A stretch of DNA of 37,593 nucleotides from Bacteroidaceae bacterium (GTDB lineage Bacteria; Bacteroidota; Bacteroidia; Bacteroidales; Bacteroidaceae). Under the pieces are notes generated by a model. The model worked only from the letters and a program-made list of their open reading frames with translations, had not been told where the DNA came from and did not search any database. This document shows positions 31,189 through 37,593 of the stretch, piece by piece. The stretch lies in contig JAKSLI010000031.1 in NCBI GenBank assembly GCA_024401305.1, positions 1 to 37,593 of the forward strand, read 5' to 3'. The translations under genes and the position numbers were made by a program. How positions within the stretch are numbered: position 1 is the stretch's first letter; each line of letters begins with the position of its first letter.

Positions 31189-32235
31189 ATGGACAAAATA
31201 CAAATCACTAACGATGCTGGCGAGCAGGTAGAAGCAACTGCTCCTGTCATTATCTCTGCCAGTCGTTCAACCGATATTCCTGCTTTTTATGCCAAGTGGT
31301 TTTTCAACCGCTTGGCTAAAGGGTATTGCGCTTGGTACAATCCGTTCAACCAGCAGAAGATGTACATTTCGTTCAAGAACTGCAAGGTGGTGGTGTTCTG
31401 GACAAAGAATCCAAAACCGATACTACCTTACTTGCATGAGTTAGACGAAAGAGGCATCCATTATTACTTCCAAGTCACTCTTAACGACTATGTTAAGGAA
31501 GGATTTGAACCTAATGTTTCTTCCGTAGATGATCGTGTCGAGACATTCAAGAAGTTGTCGGAAATGATTGGCAAGGAAAGAGTAATCTGGCGTTTTGATC
31601 CTCTGATTATTACTCCTAACATTACTCCTCGCGACTTGTTGACACGCATTTGGCATGTGGGAAACAAACTGAAAGGTTACACAGACAAGTTGGTTTTCAG
31701 TTTTGTTGATGTGAAAGCATATCGAAAGGTTCAAAATAACCTTGTTAAGGAAACCATGCTCTTCACGAAAGAGGACGTTGAAAATGCAGAAGCGAACCAT
31801 GCTCAACGAATGGAAATAATACAAGGATTACAGAAGATTCGCGAAGCATGGCACAAAGATGGTTGGGACATTGAGATTGCTACTTGTGCAGAAGATATTG
31901 ACCTTGAATCGTACGGCATTGAGCACAATCGTTGTATAGATGGCGAATTGATGAAACGAATCTTTGCTGATGATGAAGAACTTGTCTATTATCTCCACAC
32001 TCTCAAATGGCCTGAGCGAAACATGCTCGGAGAACTGCCACCAATCCCGGAGAAGAAACGCAAAGTTAAGGATGCTGGTCAACGCAAGATATGTGGTTGT
32101 ATGGTGAGCAAGGACATCGGAATGTACAACACCTGCCGCCATTTCTGCGTATATTGTTATGCCAACACTAGCAAGGAGTGTGTGTTGAAGAACAAGGCGA
32201 AGCATAATGATGAAAGTGAAAGTATAATTGAGTAA
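31189..32235 (+). CDS. DUF1848 protein, radical-SAM-like cysteine cluster
   Basis: 348 residues. APVIISASRSTDIPAFYAKWF, WYNPFNQQKMYISF and VVVFWTKNPKPILPYL are the conserved N-terminal blocks of DUF1848 (PF08902). The C-terminus has CGCMVSKDIGMYNTC and RHFCVYCYAN: the cysteines at about 316, 320 and 323 follow CX3CX2C, the [4Fe-4S] pattern of radical SAM enzymes, but placed at the C-terminus, as known for this family. Reaction is unknown. Directly downstream of a helicase-like gene; a broken copy lies 1.2 kb upstream after the 773-residue gene, so DUF1848 appears to be a regular partner of this cluster. Confidence 0.88.
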   Translation: MDKIQITNDAGEQVEATAPVIISASRSTDIPAFYAKWFFNRLAKGYCAWYNPFNQQKMYISFKNCKVVVFWTKNPKPILPYLHELDERGIHYYFQVTLNDYVKEGFEPNVSSVDDRVETFKKLSEMIGKERVIWRFDPLIITPNITPRDLLTRIWHVGNKLKGYTDKLVFSFVDVKAYRKVQNNLVKETMLFTKEDVENAEANHAQRMEIIQGLQKIREAWHKDGWDIEIATCAEDIDLESYGIEHNRCIDGELMKRIFADDEELVYYLHTLKWPERNMLGELPPIPEKKRKVKDAGQRKICGCMVSKDIGMYNTCRHFCVYCYANTSKECVLKNKAKHNDESESIIE

Positions 32236-32250
32236 GTTCAAAATTGAGAA

Positions 32251-32697
32251 ATGCATAGGATAAAGAAACTCTTTGTTACCGTTCCTTTTCAAGTTTGTGT
32301 GGCATTCTTGATGGGATTAGGGAAATGCTTGGGATTGACTTACAAGCAGATATCTGTGTATTTTAACCTTTACTTTCAGGGATTTTTATTATTGGTGTCT
32401 AGTGTGTTACCGTTTGTAGCTTCATTTATTCGTTTATGCCAATATACGACATTTGCAAATGGGATAATGACTTTGGCTTTTCTTGGTTATGGAAGTGTCA
32501 ATTTGGCAGGTTTTATATGGTTGATGATTCACTATAAAGGTACAACTGAGTATGCTTTTGATAAGTGTGTTGCAGATTTATTAGTCGTAGCAAAATTTTG
32601 GCATTGTTCCTACAATATGGTAAATCTGGTAATCTTTATTCTATGGTGGTTATCGTTAGTGGGTATTAATATATTCGTTAGTTTATTGTTGTTTTGA
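32251..32697 (+). CDS. Small polytopic membrane protein
   Basis: 148 residues with about four hydrophobic segments: FQVCVAFLMGLGKCLGL, YFQGFLLLVSSVLPFVASFI, MTLAFLGYGSVNLAGFIWLM and NLVIFILWWLSLVGINIFV. No known family. It starts 15 bases after DUF1848 and could be the membrane effector of the same system (as small membrane proteins often are in defence operons), or an unrelated passenger. Confidence 0.6.
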   Translation: MHRIKKLFVTVPFQVCVAFLMGLGKCLGLTYKQISVYFNLYFQGFLLLVSSVLPFVASFIRLCQYTTFANGIMTLAFLGYGSVNLAGFIWLMIHYKGTTEYAFDKCVADLLVVAKFWHCSYNMVNLVIFILWWLSLVGINIFVSLLLF

Positions 32698-32905
32698 AAT
32701 GGAACATTGTTGATGTTGTTGTGGCGGGGTTGATATGGAATATCTGAGACGGTTCTGCTATCCGTTTTGAATATGATGATGAACCAGTAGTAAAAGTAAT
32801 TGATGAGTGTCGTCACATGAGAGCAAGATTTGTGAGCTGCTTTATTGTTGAAAAGTTGAGAATGTTCAAGATATTATGTGGAAAAGTAACTTTGAAGTTG
32901 CTTTT
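32698..32905. other. Spacer between the membrane protein and the toxin gene
   Basis: No gene seen. It holds ACATTGTTGATGTTGTTG (32704-32721), which recurs with one mismatch at 34719-34736 beyond the toxin-antitoxin genes and the MITE-like element. Confidence 0.5.
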
Positions 32906-32937
32906 CTTGCTAGCTACGGATTTTCTTACTATATTTG
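32906..32937 (+). promoter_or_regulatory. Promoter of the toxin-antitoxin pair
   Basis: CTTG (32906-32909) and TATATTTG (32930-32937) are 20 bases apart, close to the Bacteroidota consensus, 21 bases before the toxin ATG. Confidence 0.7.
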
Positions 32938-32958
32938 CAGCCGATAAAAATATATCTA

Positions 32959-33312
32959 ATGGTAACGAAAGAACAAGTGGAAGCGTTTCTTGAAGAGCTC
33001 CATACAAAGATGAAAATCTTCGGGATATTATTTCGTGACGACAGAGATAAGAACAAGAACACTTTACAGGAGTTGGAGATTGTACCTTCCTATCGTAAGG
33101 TTGTCGTGGAAAACTTGCGTGTTGAGGATTATGTCCAAGGTCCTGTCGTTGACGAATTAAATCGACATGGCGAGATGTGGGTGTTTGGTAAAGATGTAAA
33201 AGGCAGGGAGATTTACATTAAAGTTATGATTGTTGATGCTACAAGTCAGACGATATGCATTTCTTTCCATTTTGCAGAGCATCCATTAGTTTATCCTTTT
33301 AAAGAACAGTAA
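32959..33312 (+). CDS. MqsR-like toxin
   Basis: 117 residues from the ATG at 32959; a leftward extension to 32935 runs into the promoter. The C-terminal block MWVFGKDVKGREIYIKVMIVD and ICISFHFAEHPLVYPF resembles the MqsR/RelE-like ribonuclease toxins (YIKI..ISFH). The N-terminal half has VEDYVQGPVVDELN. MqsR family members cleave mRNA independent of or on the ribosome; activity here is an inference. Two bases separate it from an antitoxin with MqsA-like HTH and Panacea domains. The toxin-first order is the same as in mqsRA. Confidence 0.75.
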   Translation: MVTKEQVEAFLEELHTKMKIFGILFRDDRDKNKNTLQELEIVPSYRKVVVENLRVEDYVQGPVVDELNRHGEMWVFGKDVKGREIYIKVMIVDATSQTICISFHFAEHPLVYPFKEQ

Positions 33313-33314
33313 CT

Positions 33315-34304
33315 ATGTTGAGTCCATATACAGGTAAGGAAATGAAGTTGGTGTACGAGCCTCGTACATGGAACTTCCGAGGTGAGGATTATGATTATAT
33401 CCATACCTCGTATAAATGTGAAGATACAGGTGAACTTTTCACTACGTGTGAAAGCGATGATGCAGGCTTCTTGCAAGTGACAAATCAGTATCGTGCTAAG
33501 TATGGCATTCCTTTTACGGACGAGATTATTGCCGTACGCAATCGTTATGGAGTTTCTGCTGCTAAGATGTCTGTCATTTTGGGTATTGGTACTAACCAAT
33601 GGCGACTGTATGAGAGTGGGGAGGTGCCTAGTGTTTCCAATGGTCGTATGATTCGCTCAATAATGAATCCAAAGGTTTTTCTTGATCTTGTGAAATCTAC
33701 GCGTCTGCAACTTACGGATAAGGAGTATTCAAATATCTCAGAGAAAGTACAAAAGGTGATAGCGCAATCTGCCGATTACCATCTTGATGCGTACGATCGT
33801 CGTAGAGTGTTTAGCTCCGTTCGTGGAGTGGATAATGGTTATTCTGCCACATCGCTCCAGAAGCTTAAGGCTATAATGCTGATGGTATTGCAAGAATGTG
33901 GGGAAGTGTTTTGCACGAAAATGAATAAACTTCTGTTCTACATTGACTTCTTGTCATACCGGCAACGCGGCTTTGCCATGACCGGCTTGTGTTACCGTGC
34001 CATAGATTTCGGTCCTGTTCCAGACAGATGGGATAGGGTTTATAGTGAATTTGACGAGATTCATCAGGAACCACGTCCAATTGGTGAATATGAGGGTAAT
34101 GTACTTGTTTCAGATGCCATTGCAGACAATTCGCTTTTGTCAGATGGTGACCAGGAGATAATTCTAATCATCTGCAATCGTTTCAAAAGTTGTACGTCAA
34201 GTGAGATTTCTGCCATAAGTCACGAAGAGCCTGCTTGGCAGAAGTATCATAAGGATCATGCTAGGATTCCATTTGCAGAGGCCTTTACTCTAAAGGGTGT
34301 ATAG
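33315..34304 (+). CDS. Antitoxin: MqsA-like DNA-binding plus Panacea/SocA domain
   Basis: 329 residues. Residues ~1-60 align with the zinc-finger part of MqsA-like antitoxins, but the first CxxC is replaced by SPYTGKEM, leaving only the later cysteines (YKCEDTGELFTTC), so a normal zinc site is unlikely. Residues ~65-115 are an HTH (IIAVRNRYGVSAAKMSVILGI; RLYESGEVPS). Residues ~185-325 are the Panacea/SocA (DUF4065) domain: CTKMNKLLFYIDF, YRAIDFGPVPDRWDRVYSEF. Panacea is known as an antitoxin domain able to pair with many toxin folds. It probably neutralises the MqsR-like toxin and represses the shared promoter. Confidence 0.85.
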   Translation: MLSPYTGKEMKLVYEPRTWNFRGEDYDYIHTSYKCEDTGELFTTCESDDAGFLQVTNQYRAKYGIPFTDEIIAVRNRYGVSAAKMSVILGIGTNQWRLYESGEVPSVSNGRMIRSIMNPKVFLDLVKSTRLQLTDKEYSNISEKVQKVIAQSADYHLDAYDRRRVFSSVRGVDNGYSATSLQKLKAIMLMVLQECGEVFCTKMNKLLFYIDFLSYRQRGFAMTGLCYRAIDFGPVPDRWDRVYSEFDEIHQEPRPIGEYEGNVLVSDAIADNSLLSDGDQEIILIICNRFKSCTSSEISAISHEEPAWQKYHKDHARIPFAEAFTLKGV

Positions 34305-34336
34305 GTGGGTTCTATTAATCCCCACCGTAAGTTTTA
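34304..34336 (+). terminator. Terminator of the toxin-antitoxin pair
   Basis: GGTGGG (34304-34309) pairs with CCCACC (34321-34326), followed by GTAAGTTTTAATT. The stem begins at the last base of the stop codon. The T-tract is short. Confidence 0.6.
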
Positions 34337-34352
34337 ATTGAATTTTGGATTT

Positions 34353-34704
34353 TTTTTGCGTGCAACTCTCCACCTCTCCGCAAGACCTTTGTAATGGTTT
34401 GATCTACAGATGGTTACTTCTGCGGAGAGTTTGCCCAACTCTCCGCAACTTTCCTCCAACTCTCCGCACCAAAAGTAAGCACTTACATGCCTTCAATATG
34501 CCTCTTACGCTCCATAACTGTGGCACTTACGCTCCATAACTGTGGCATTTACGTATGAAAAAATGCATTTTTTGAGGTGTTTTAGTCCTGCGGAGAGTTT
34601 GCGGAGAGCTGCGGAGAGTTCAGCAAACTCTCCGCATTCGCAACCTCTTGATTATCAGTTGCTACAGAGGGCCTTGCGGAGAGGTGGAGAGTTGCACGCA
34701 AAAA
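34353..34704. mobile_element. MITE-like element with 32-bp perfect terminal inverted repeats
   Basis: Left end 34353-34384 (TTTTTGCGTGCAACTC, then TCCACCTCTCCGCAAG) and right end 34673-34704 are exact reverse complements. The interior is full of GCGGAGAGTT/AACTCTCCGC copies in both orientations (at least nine including the ends) and holds a 22-bp tandem repeat. No transposase or credible reading frame is present, and no target-site duplication is obvious. It lies between two toxin-antitoxin modules. A non-autonomous element or a large structured RNA gene are the two readings. Confidence 0.7.
34504..34547. repeat. Perfect 22-bp tandem repeat inside the MITE-like element
   Basis: CTTACGCTCCATAACTGTGG followed by CA occurs at 34504-34525 and directly again at 34526-34547, without spacer. 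TTTACG after it looks like the start of a third, decayed copy. Confidence 0.85.
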
Positions 34705-34752
34705 TCGGAATAGCTGTAACATAGTTGATGTTGTTGCAGCGGTGGGACTGGT

Positions 34753-34783
34753 CTTCCTCCTCCTGAAAGCGTTCGGGAGGAAG
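34753..34783 (+). other. Hairpin upstream of the hipB region
   Basis: CTTCCTCC (34753-34760) pairs with GGAGGAAG (34776-34783), loop of 15 bases. No T-tract; possibly a boundary or processing element. Confidence 0.45.
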
Positions 34784-34844
34784 GGATAAACAACATAACT
34801 TGTTTATTTCGATTTGTATTTTATATTATTTTTTACATGTGGAG

Positions 34845-34864
34845 AAGTATAATATATCATACTT
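34845..34864. promoter_or_regulatory. HipB operator, upstream copy (putative)
   Basis: AAGTAT-AATATATC-ATACTT, a palindrome with 6-bp arms, ending just before the -33 box of hipB. A second nearly identical site lies 61 bases downstream. Confidence 0.7.
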
Positions 34865-34866
34865 TA

Positions 34867-34898
34867 TTTGGAAGTTTCAGTTGTTTTTTATAATTTTG
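34867..34898 (+). promoter_or_regulatory. hipB: Promoter of hipB-hipS-hipT
   Basis: TTTG (34867-34870) and TAATTTTG (34891-34898) are exactly 20 bases apart, a full Bacteroidota consensus, lying between the two palindromic operators. Confidence 0.8.
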
Positions 34899-34905
34899 CA
34901 CCCAA

Positions 34906-34925
34906 AAGTATAATATATAATACTG
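34906..34925. promoter_or_regulatory. HipB operator, downstream copy (putative)
   Basis: AAGTAT-AATATATA-ATACTG, 18 of 20 bases as in the upstream operator, covering the likely transcription start and ending two bases before the hipB ATG. Confidence 0.7.
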
Positions 34926-34927
34926 TT

Positions 34928-35128
34928 ATGGACTTGGCTGTTACATTGAAAGAACGCCGTCAGGCTCTTGGTATTTCGCAGGTTGACCTTGCGGAAATGG
35001 CGGGCATAGGCATTGCTACGGTAAAGAGTATTGAGTGCAGAAAGGCTAATCCTTCGCTTCGGACGGTGGAGGCTCTTGCCGAGGTGCTGGGACTTGAACT
35101 GTCTTTGGCAGTTAGAAAAACAGTATAG
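34928..35128 (+). CDS. hipB: HipB-like Xre-family antitoxin/repressor
   Basis: 66 residues, essentially one Cro/C1 HTH domain: LKERRQALGISQVDLAEMAG then IGIATVKSIECRKANPSLRT and VEALAEVLGLELSL. The ATG at 34928 follows the second operator directly; the longer upstream frame would pass through the promoter. In HipBA/HipBST modules HipB dimers bind palindromes and repress the operon together with the kinase. The two operators around its promoter support autoregulation. It lies 68 bases before hipS. Confidence 0.9.
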   Translation: MDLAVTLKERRQALGISQVDLAEMAGIGIATVKSIECRKANPSLRTVEALAEVLGLELSLAVRKTV

Positions 35129-35196
35129 GTGGGGGCTTAACATTAATCACTAAACACTAAATCATAAATCATACGTCAAAAATCATAAATGTGGTT

Positions 35197-35517
35197 ATGG
35201 CAAAACAACTTCTCATATATTCAAACAAGACGTTGGCAGGTACACTCACTCAGTATTCTTCCAACGAATATGAGTTTGTCTATGATGCTGGTTTCTGCAA
35301 TGGCAAGAATCATTCTATATCCCCCACACTGCCACTTACGCCAGAGTCGTATCGTTCTGACCATTTGTTTCCTTTCTTTGCCAATCTTCTGCCAGAAGGT
35401 GCCAACAAGCGCACGATCTGCCGTCATCTACACATAGACGAGAATGATTATTTCTCTCTTTTGGCATCGTTCTCCGGTAAAGACATAATTGGCAATATTT
35501 CGATAGAAGCATTATGA
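35197..35517 (+). CDS. HipS-like protein (separate HipA N-terminal subdomain)
   Basis: 106 residues from the ATG at 35197 (a GTG lies two codons upstream). It corresponds to the N-terminal subdomain-1 of HipA (HipN/Couple_hipA): QLLIYSNKTLAGTLTQ, YEFVYDAGF, DHLFPFFANLLPEGANKRTI and DENDYFSLLASFSGKDIIGNISI. In HipA this is fused to the kinase; here it is a free protein overlapping the kinase start by 4 bases (ATGA). In the known E. coli HipBST system the free HipS acts as the antitoxin. The same role is inferred here. Confidence 0.87.
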   Translation: MAKQLLIYSNKTLAGTLTQYSSNEYEFVYDAGFCNGKNHSISPTLPLTPESYRSDHLFPFFANLLPEGANKRTICRHLHIDENDYFSLLASFSGKDIIGNISIEAL

Positions 35518-36530
35518 AAGAACGTGATATAAGGGTTTGTCCTTCGACATTGGCTGAGGGGCATACTACATATAGTAAGCTGGCACTGCGCAATCTTTTT
35601 GATGGTAAGCTTGTGTCGCATCATCTGGACTTCACATGGGAAGATGATGCTGACGAAGGTGTTCTTGCTGAGAATTCACGCAATCTTTCCATATCTGGGG
35701 TTCAGGAGAAACTGTCTGCATTGGTAAGTGATGGTGAGCTACGATTGATCAACGCAGGAGAACGAGGCACTCATATATTAAAACCTTCGCCGAGAGAACA
35801 TTTTCAATATCGTAAGCAGATTCCTGCAAATGAACATCTGACGATGCAGATTGCATCGCAGGTGTATGGTATAAATACAGCGGCAAATGGACTTGCACTT
35901 AGCAAGGATGGGCAGTTTGTATATGTGACAAAACGTTTTGATGTTCTTCCCAATGGAGAGAAACTTCAACAGGAGGATTTCTGTTCTTTGGTTGGGCGTA
36001 CTGAGGAAATCAACGGCATTGACTTCAAATATGAAGGTTCATACGAGGACATTGCTATCTGTATCCGTAAATATATCCCTGCTTGGCCTGTAGCTATGGA
36101 GCAGTTCTTTCGTCTTGTAGTGTTCAATTATATTTATGGTAATGGCGATGCACATCTGAAGAATTTCTCCGTCTTGTTTCGTAATGGGGAGTATATGATG
36201 GCTCCAGCTTATGACCTCATCAACACCAGGGTTCATATTGATGGTCCTGACTTTGCCTTGAACGAAGGCCTATCGTCAAGACTTGAAAAGAGTGAGACAT
36301 ACGAGCAGACATTACATCCTTGTCGTGCTGACTTTCTCGCCTTTGCACGGCTTATAGGCATGAATGAGCGTCGTGCCAACAAGATTCTTGACCAATTTGA
36401 TACTGTGCCTGATTCTGTTGATATTCTGATCAACCGTTCTTTTCTATTTGATGATAAGACAAAGAGGCTTTACCGACGTATTGTTGCAGAACGGATGTCT
36501 TGGTTTTTACGTACGGATAAAAAAGAGTAA
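35514..36530 (+). CDS. HipT-like Ser/Thr kinase toxin (HipA C-terminal part)
   Basis: 338 residues. The glycine-rich loop is LSISGVQEKLSAL with Ser59-Ile-Ser61, the autophosphorylation-type S-x-S seen in HipT rather than the single serine of HipA. The catalytic loop is NGDAHLKNFS (Asp212), and the metal-binding motif is YDLINT (Asp234). HipA-family kinases phosphorylate tRNA synthetases (HipA: GltX; HipT: TrpS) and stop translation; the target here is not evident from the sequence. Length, split architecture and gene order B-S-T fit HipBST. All catalytic residues are present, so it should be active. Confidence 0.9.
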   Translation: MKERDIRVCPSTLAEGHTTYSKLALRNLFDGKLVSHHLDFTWEDDADEGVLAENSRNLSISGVQEKLSALVSDGELRLINAGERGTHILKPSPREHFQYRKQIPANEHLTMQIASQVYGINTAANGLALSKDGQFVYVTKRFDVLPNGEKLQQEDFCSLVGRTEEINGIDFKYEGSYEDIAICIRKYIPAWPVAMEQFFRLVVFNYIYGNGDAHLKNFSVLFRNGEYMMAPAYDLINTRVHIDGPDFALNEGLSSRLEKSETYEQTLHPCRADFLAFARLIGMNERRANKILDQFDTVPDSVDILINRSFLFDDKTKRLYRRIVAERMSWFLRTDKKE

Positions 36531-36554
36531 AAAGAGCTTAGTTCTTGACCATCT

Positions 36555-37593
36555 ATGAACATTATCATAACCATTGCAATAATCATCGTCTGTGTTCTGC
36601 TGTACGTTTATGTGTTCGGACGTGTGGCGGATGCTGTCCACCGTAAAGCGCTGAAGGTTGAGCTGGAGGCTGACGCGGAGTCATTCTACAGGAATCATCC
36701 TGAGGAAAGGGAACTGGACGATGATGCCAAAGATTACATCGAATGGGAACATAAGTTCCATTATGAGCATCGAGGTGTCAAGGTGTTCAACATTCCGTTC
36801 GTGCCGGAGAGGAACGAGGTGTTCTACATGGAGAATGTGTATAATGAGGCGGCGAACCTCTTCATCCAGGAGAACATGCAGCTGATACGCGACATGCTTG
36901 CCGAGAAGGGGCTGACGTTTGTCTATCTGCCGGAGGTGAGCGTGTCGGAGGATATGGCTCGGGCGATGGTTGGATACATGTCGCCAGAGCGCACCGAGCC
37001 TTTCCAAGGTAGGGGAGGAAGGGGGCTGAAGAGCGACTTCCTGCTTGATTATATGGTGACGCCGGAGAATCGTCCGAATGTGACATTCGGCTTCTGCTGG
37101 TACAACTCTACGAGATATTTCTTCAGCGACAAGAAGGGTGTGCTGTATTTCGACTACATCAGGTTCGACGGCAACGTGGCGAGGGAGAATCCGCGTGAGT
37201 TTCTGGAGGACATTCTTCATGGTCTTGGCAAGAGCAAGGCGTGGCAGGAGGGTGTCTATTGCAAGGTGAAAGGAGAAAGCCACGGCCTTGCTGACGATAA
37301 TTTCGACGAGGAAACGAGGAATGTACTTCAGGAGATTCAGGAAAAGCTGAATGCTGTGAGACTGAAGGGCATCAGCGAGGCAATCATCGCGGAATATGTG
37401 AAGCCTTGTCCGAAGTTGAGCCGAATGACCATAGGCAACGACTTTCGGATTATGCTGAACGATTATGGCGACATGGAGATTACGATGGAGCCTATCGTGA
37501 AGGCTGTCTTCTTGCTCTTCTTGCGCCATGAGGAGGGCATCTTCTTCAAGGAACTCTCTGACTATCAGCGGGAACTGGAGATTATCTATCGTG
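36555..37593 (+). CDS. Membrane-anchored hypothetical protein (partial, C-terminus off the window)
   Basis: 346 residues up to the window edge. Residues 2-20 (NIIITIAIIIVCVLLYVYVF) form a membrane anchor, then a charged helix (RKALKVELEADAESFYRN) and soluble mixed alpha/beta parts. The best conserved-looking block is KLSRMTIGNDFRIMLNDYGD and MEITMEPIVKAVFFLLFLRH followed by EGIFFKELSDYQRELEIIY, typical of a Bacteroidales-restricted family of unknown function. The codon use is more GC-rich than in the island just before it, which suggests return to the core chromosome. It starts 24 bases after hipT on the same strand; the junction has no terminator. Confidence 0.75.
   Translation, partial: MNIIITIAIIIVCVLLYVYVFGRVADAVHRKALKVELEADAESFYRNHPEERELDDDAKDYIEWEHKFHYEHRGVKVFNIPFVPERNEVFYMENVYNEAANLFIQENMQLIRDMLAEKGLTFVYLPEVSVSEDMARAMVGYMSPERTEPFQGRGGRGLKSDFLLDYMVTPENRPNVTFGFCWYNSTRYFFSDKKGVLYFDYIRFDGNVARENPREFLEDILHGLGKSKAWQEGVYCKVKGESHGLADDNFDEETRNVLQEIQEKLNAVRLKGISEAIIAEYVKPCPKLSRMTIGNDFRIMLNDYGDMEITMEPIVKAVFLLFLRHEEGIFFKELSDYQRELEIIYR

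Noticed and set aside
34345-34724. Two plus-strand frames of 64 and 60 residues in the MITE-like element
   Set aside because: They are made of the translated GCGGAGAG repeats and the 22-bp duplication; no start signal or family.
36681-37529. 282-residue minus-strand frame opposite the last gene
   Set aside because: His/Arg/Leu-rich antisense shadow; the plus-strand frame has a membrane anchor and a conserved-looking domain and fits the gene direction.
1-37593. tRNA, rRNA, insertion-sequence transposase or integrase genes
   Set aside because: None were recognised in the gaps or frames. The accessory island therefore has no visible integration machinery in this window.

Overview
The window looks like a chromosome segment of a Bacteroidales bacterium, most likely Prevotella-like. 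The evidence is the LpxC-FabZ fusion gene, a class III (Fbp-type) fructose-1,6-bisphosphatase, Bacteroidota promoters (TTTG-N19/20-TAnnTTTG) in front of several genes, start codons without clear Shine-Dalgarno sequences, a DUF4834-like protein, and intergenic repeats typical of the group. This assignment is inferred from gene content; no marker gene was compared.

Positions 1-14000 (minus strand) hold a long co-directional run: purU - hisH - hisA - hisF - hisIE - ftsE - lysC - lysA - two glycosyltransferases - fbp - serS, which ends at a strong terminator at 712-751, and then a partial flavin/NAD-binding reductase subunit with its own promoter. Histidine, lysine/aspartate-family, one-carbon, gluconeogenesis and cell-division functions are packed together. 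Nearly every spacer longer than about 60 bases in the run contains a short hairpin, and one spacer holds three tandem hairpins with a 37-base period.

Positions 13957-14783 form a divergent, gene-free control region. Positions 14784-18152 (plus) are the lipid A set lpxD - lpxC/fabZ - lpxA. Positions 18375-21770 (minus) encode a DUF4834-like protein, a ClC chloride channel with CBS domains, a TsaC/Sua5 tRNA-modification enzyme and a lipoprotein. Positions 21908-24463 (plus) encode thioredoxin reductase and an ACS-family MFS transporter. Three composite palindromic repeats (17216-17374, 18161-18371, 20511-20630) share a core but carry different terminal hairpins.

Positions 24600-36530 form an accessory island on the plus strand. 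It contains a conserved hypothetical gene pair whose first member has a chimeric N-terminus; then a tight operon of methyltransferase, compact SF1 helicase-like ATPase, a 773-residue protein of unknown family, a broken DUF1848 remnant, a second helicase-like ATPase with eroded motifs, an intact DUF1848 (radical-SAM-like Cys cluster) protein and a membrane protein; then an MqsR-like toxin with a Panacea/SocA-domain antitoxin; a MITE-like element of about 352 bp with 32-bp perfect inverted ends; and a three-gene HipB-HipS-HipT kinase module with two matching operators around its promoter. The 25.7-32.7 kb operon is the best candidate for an undescribed, probably defence-related, system. The window ends inside a membrane-anchored hypothetical gene.
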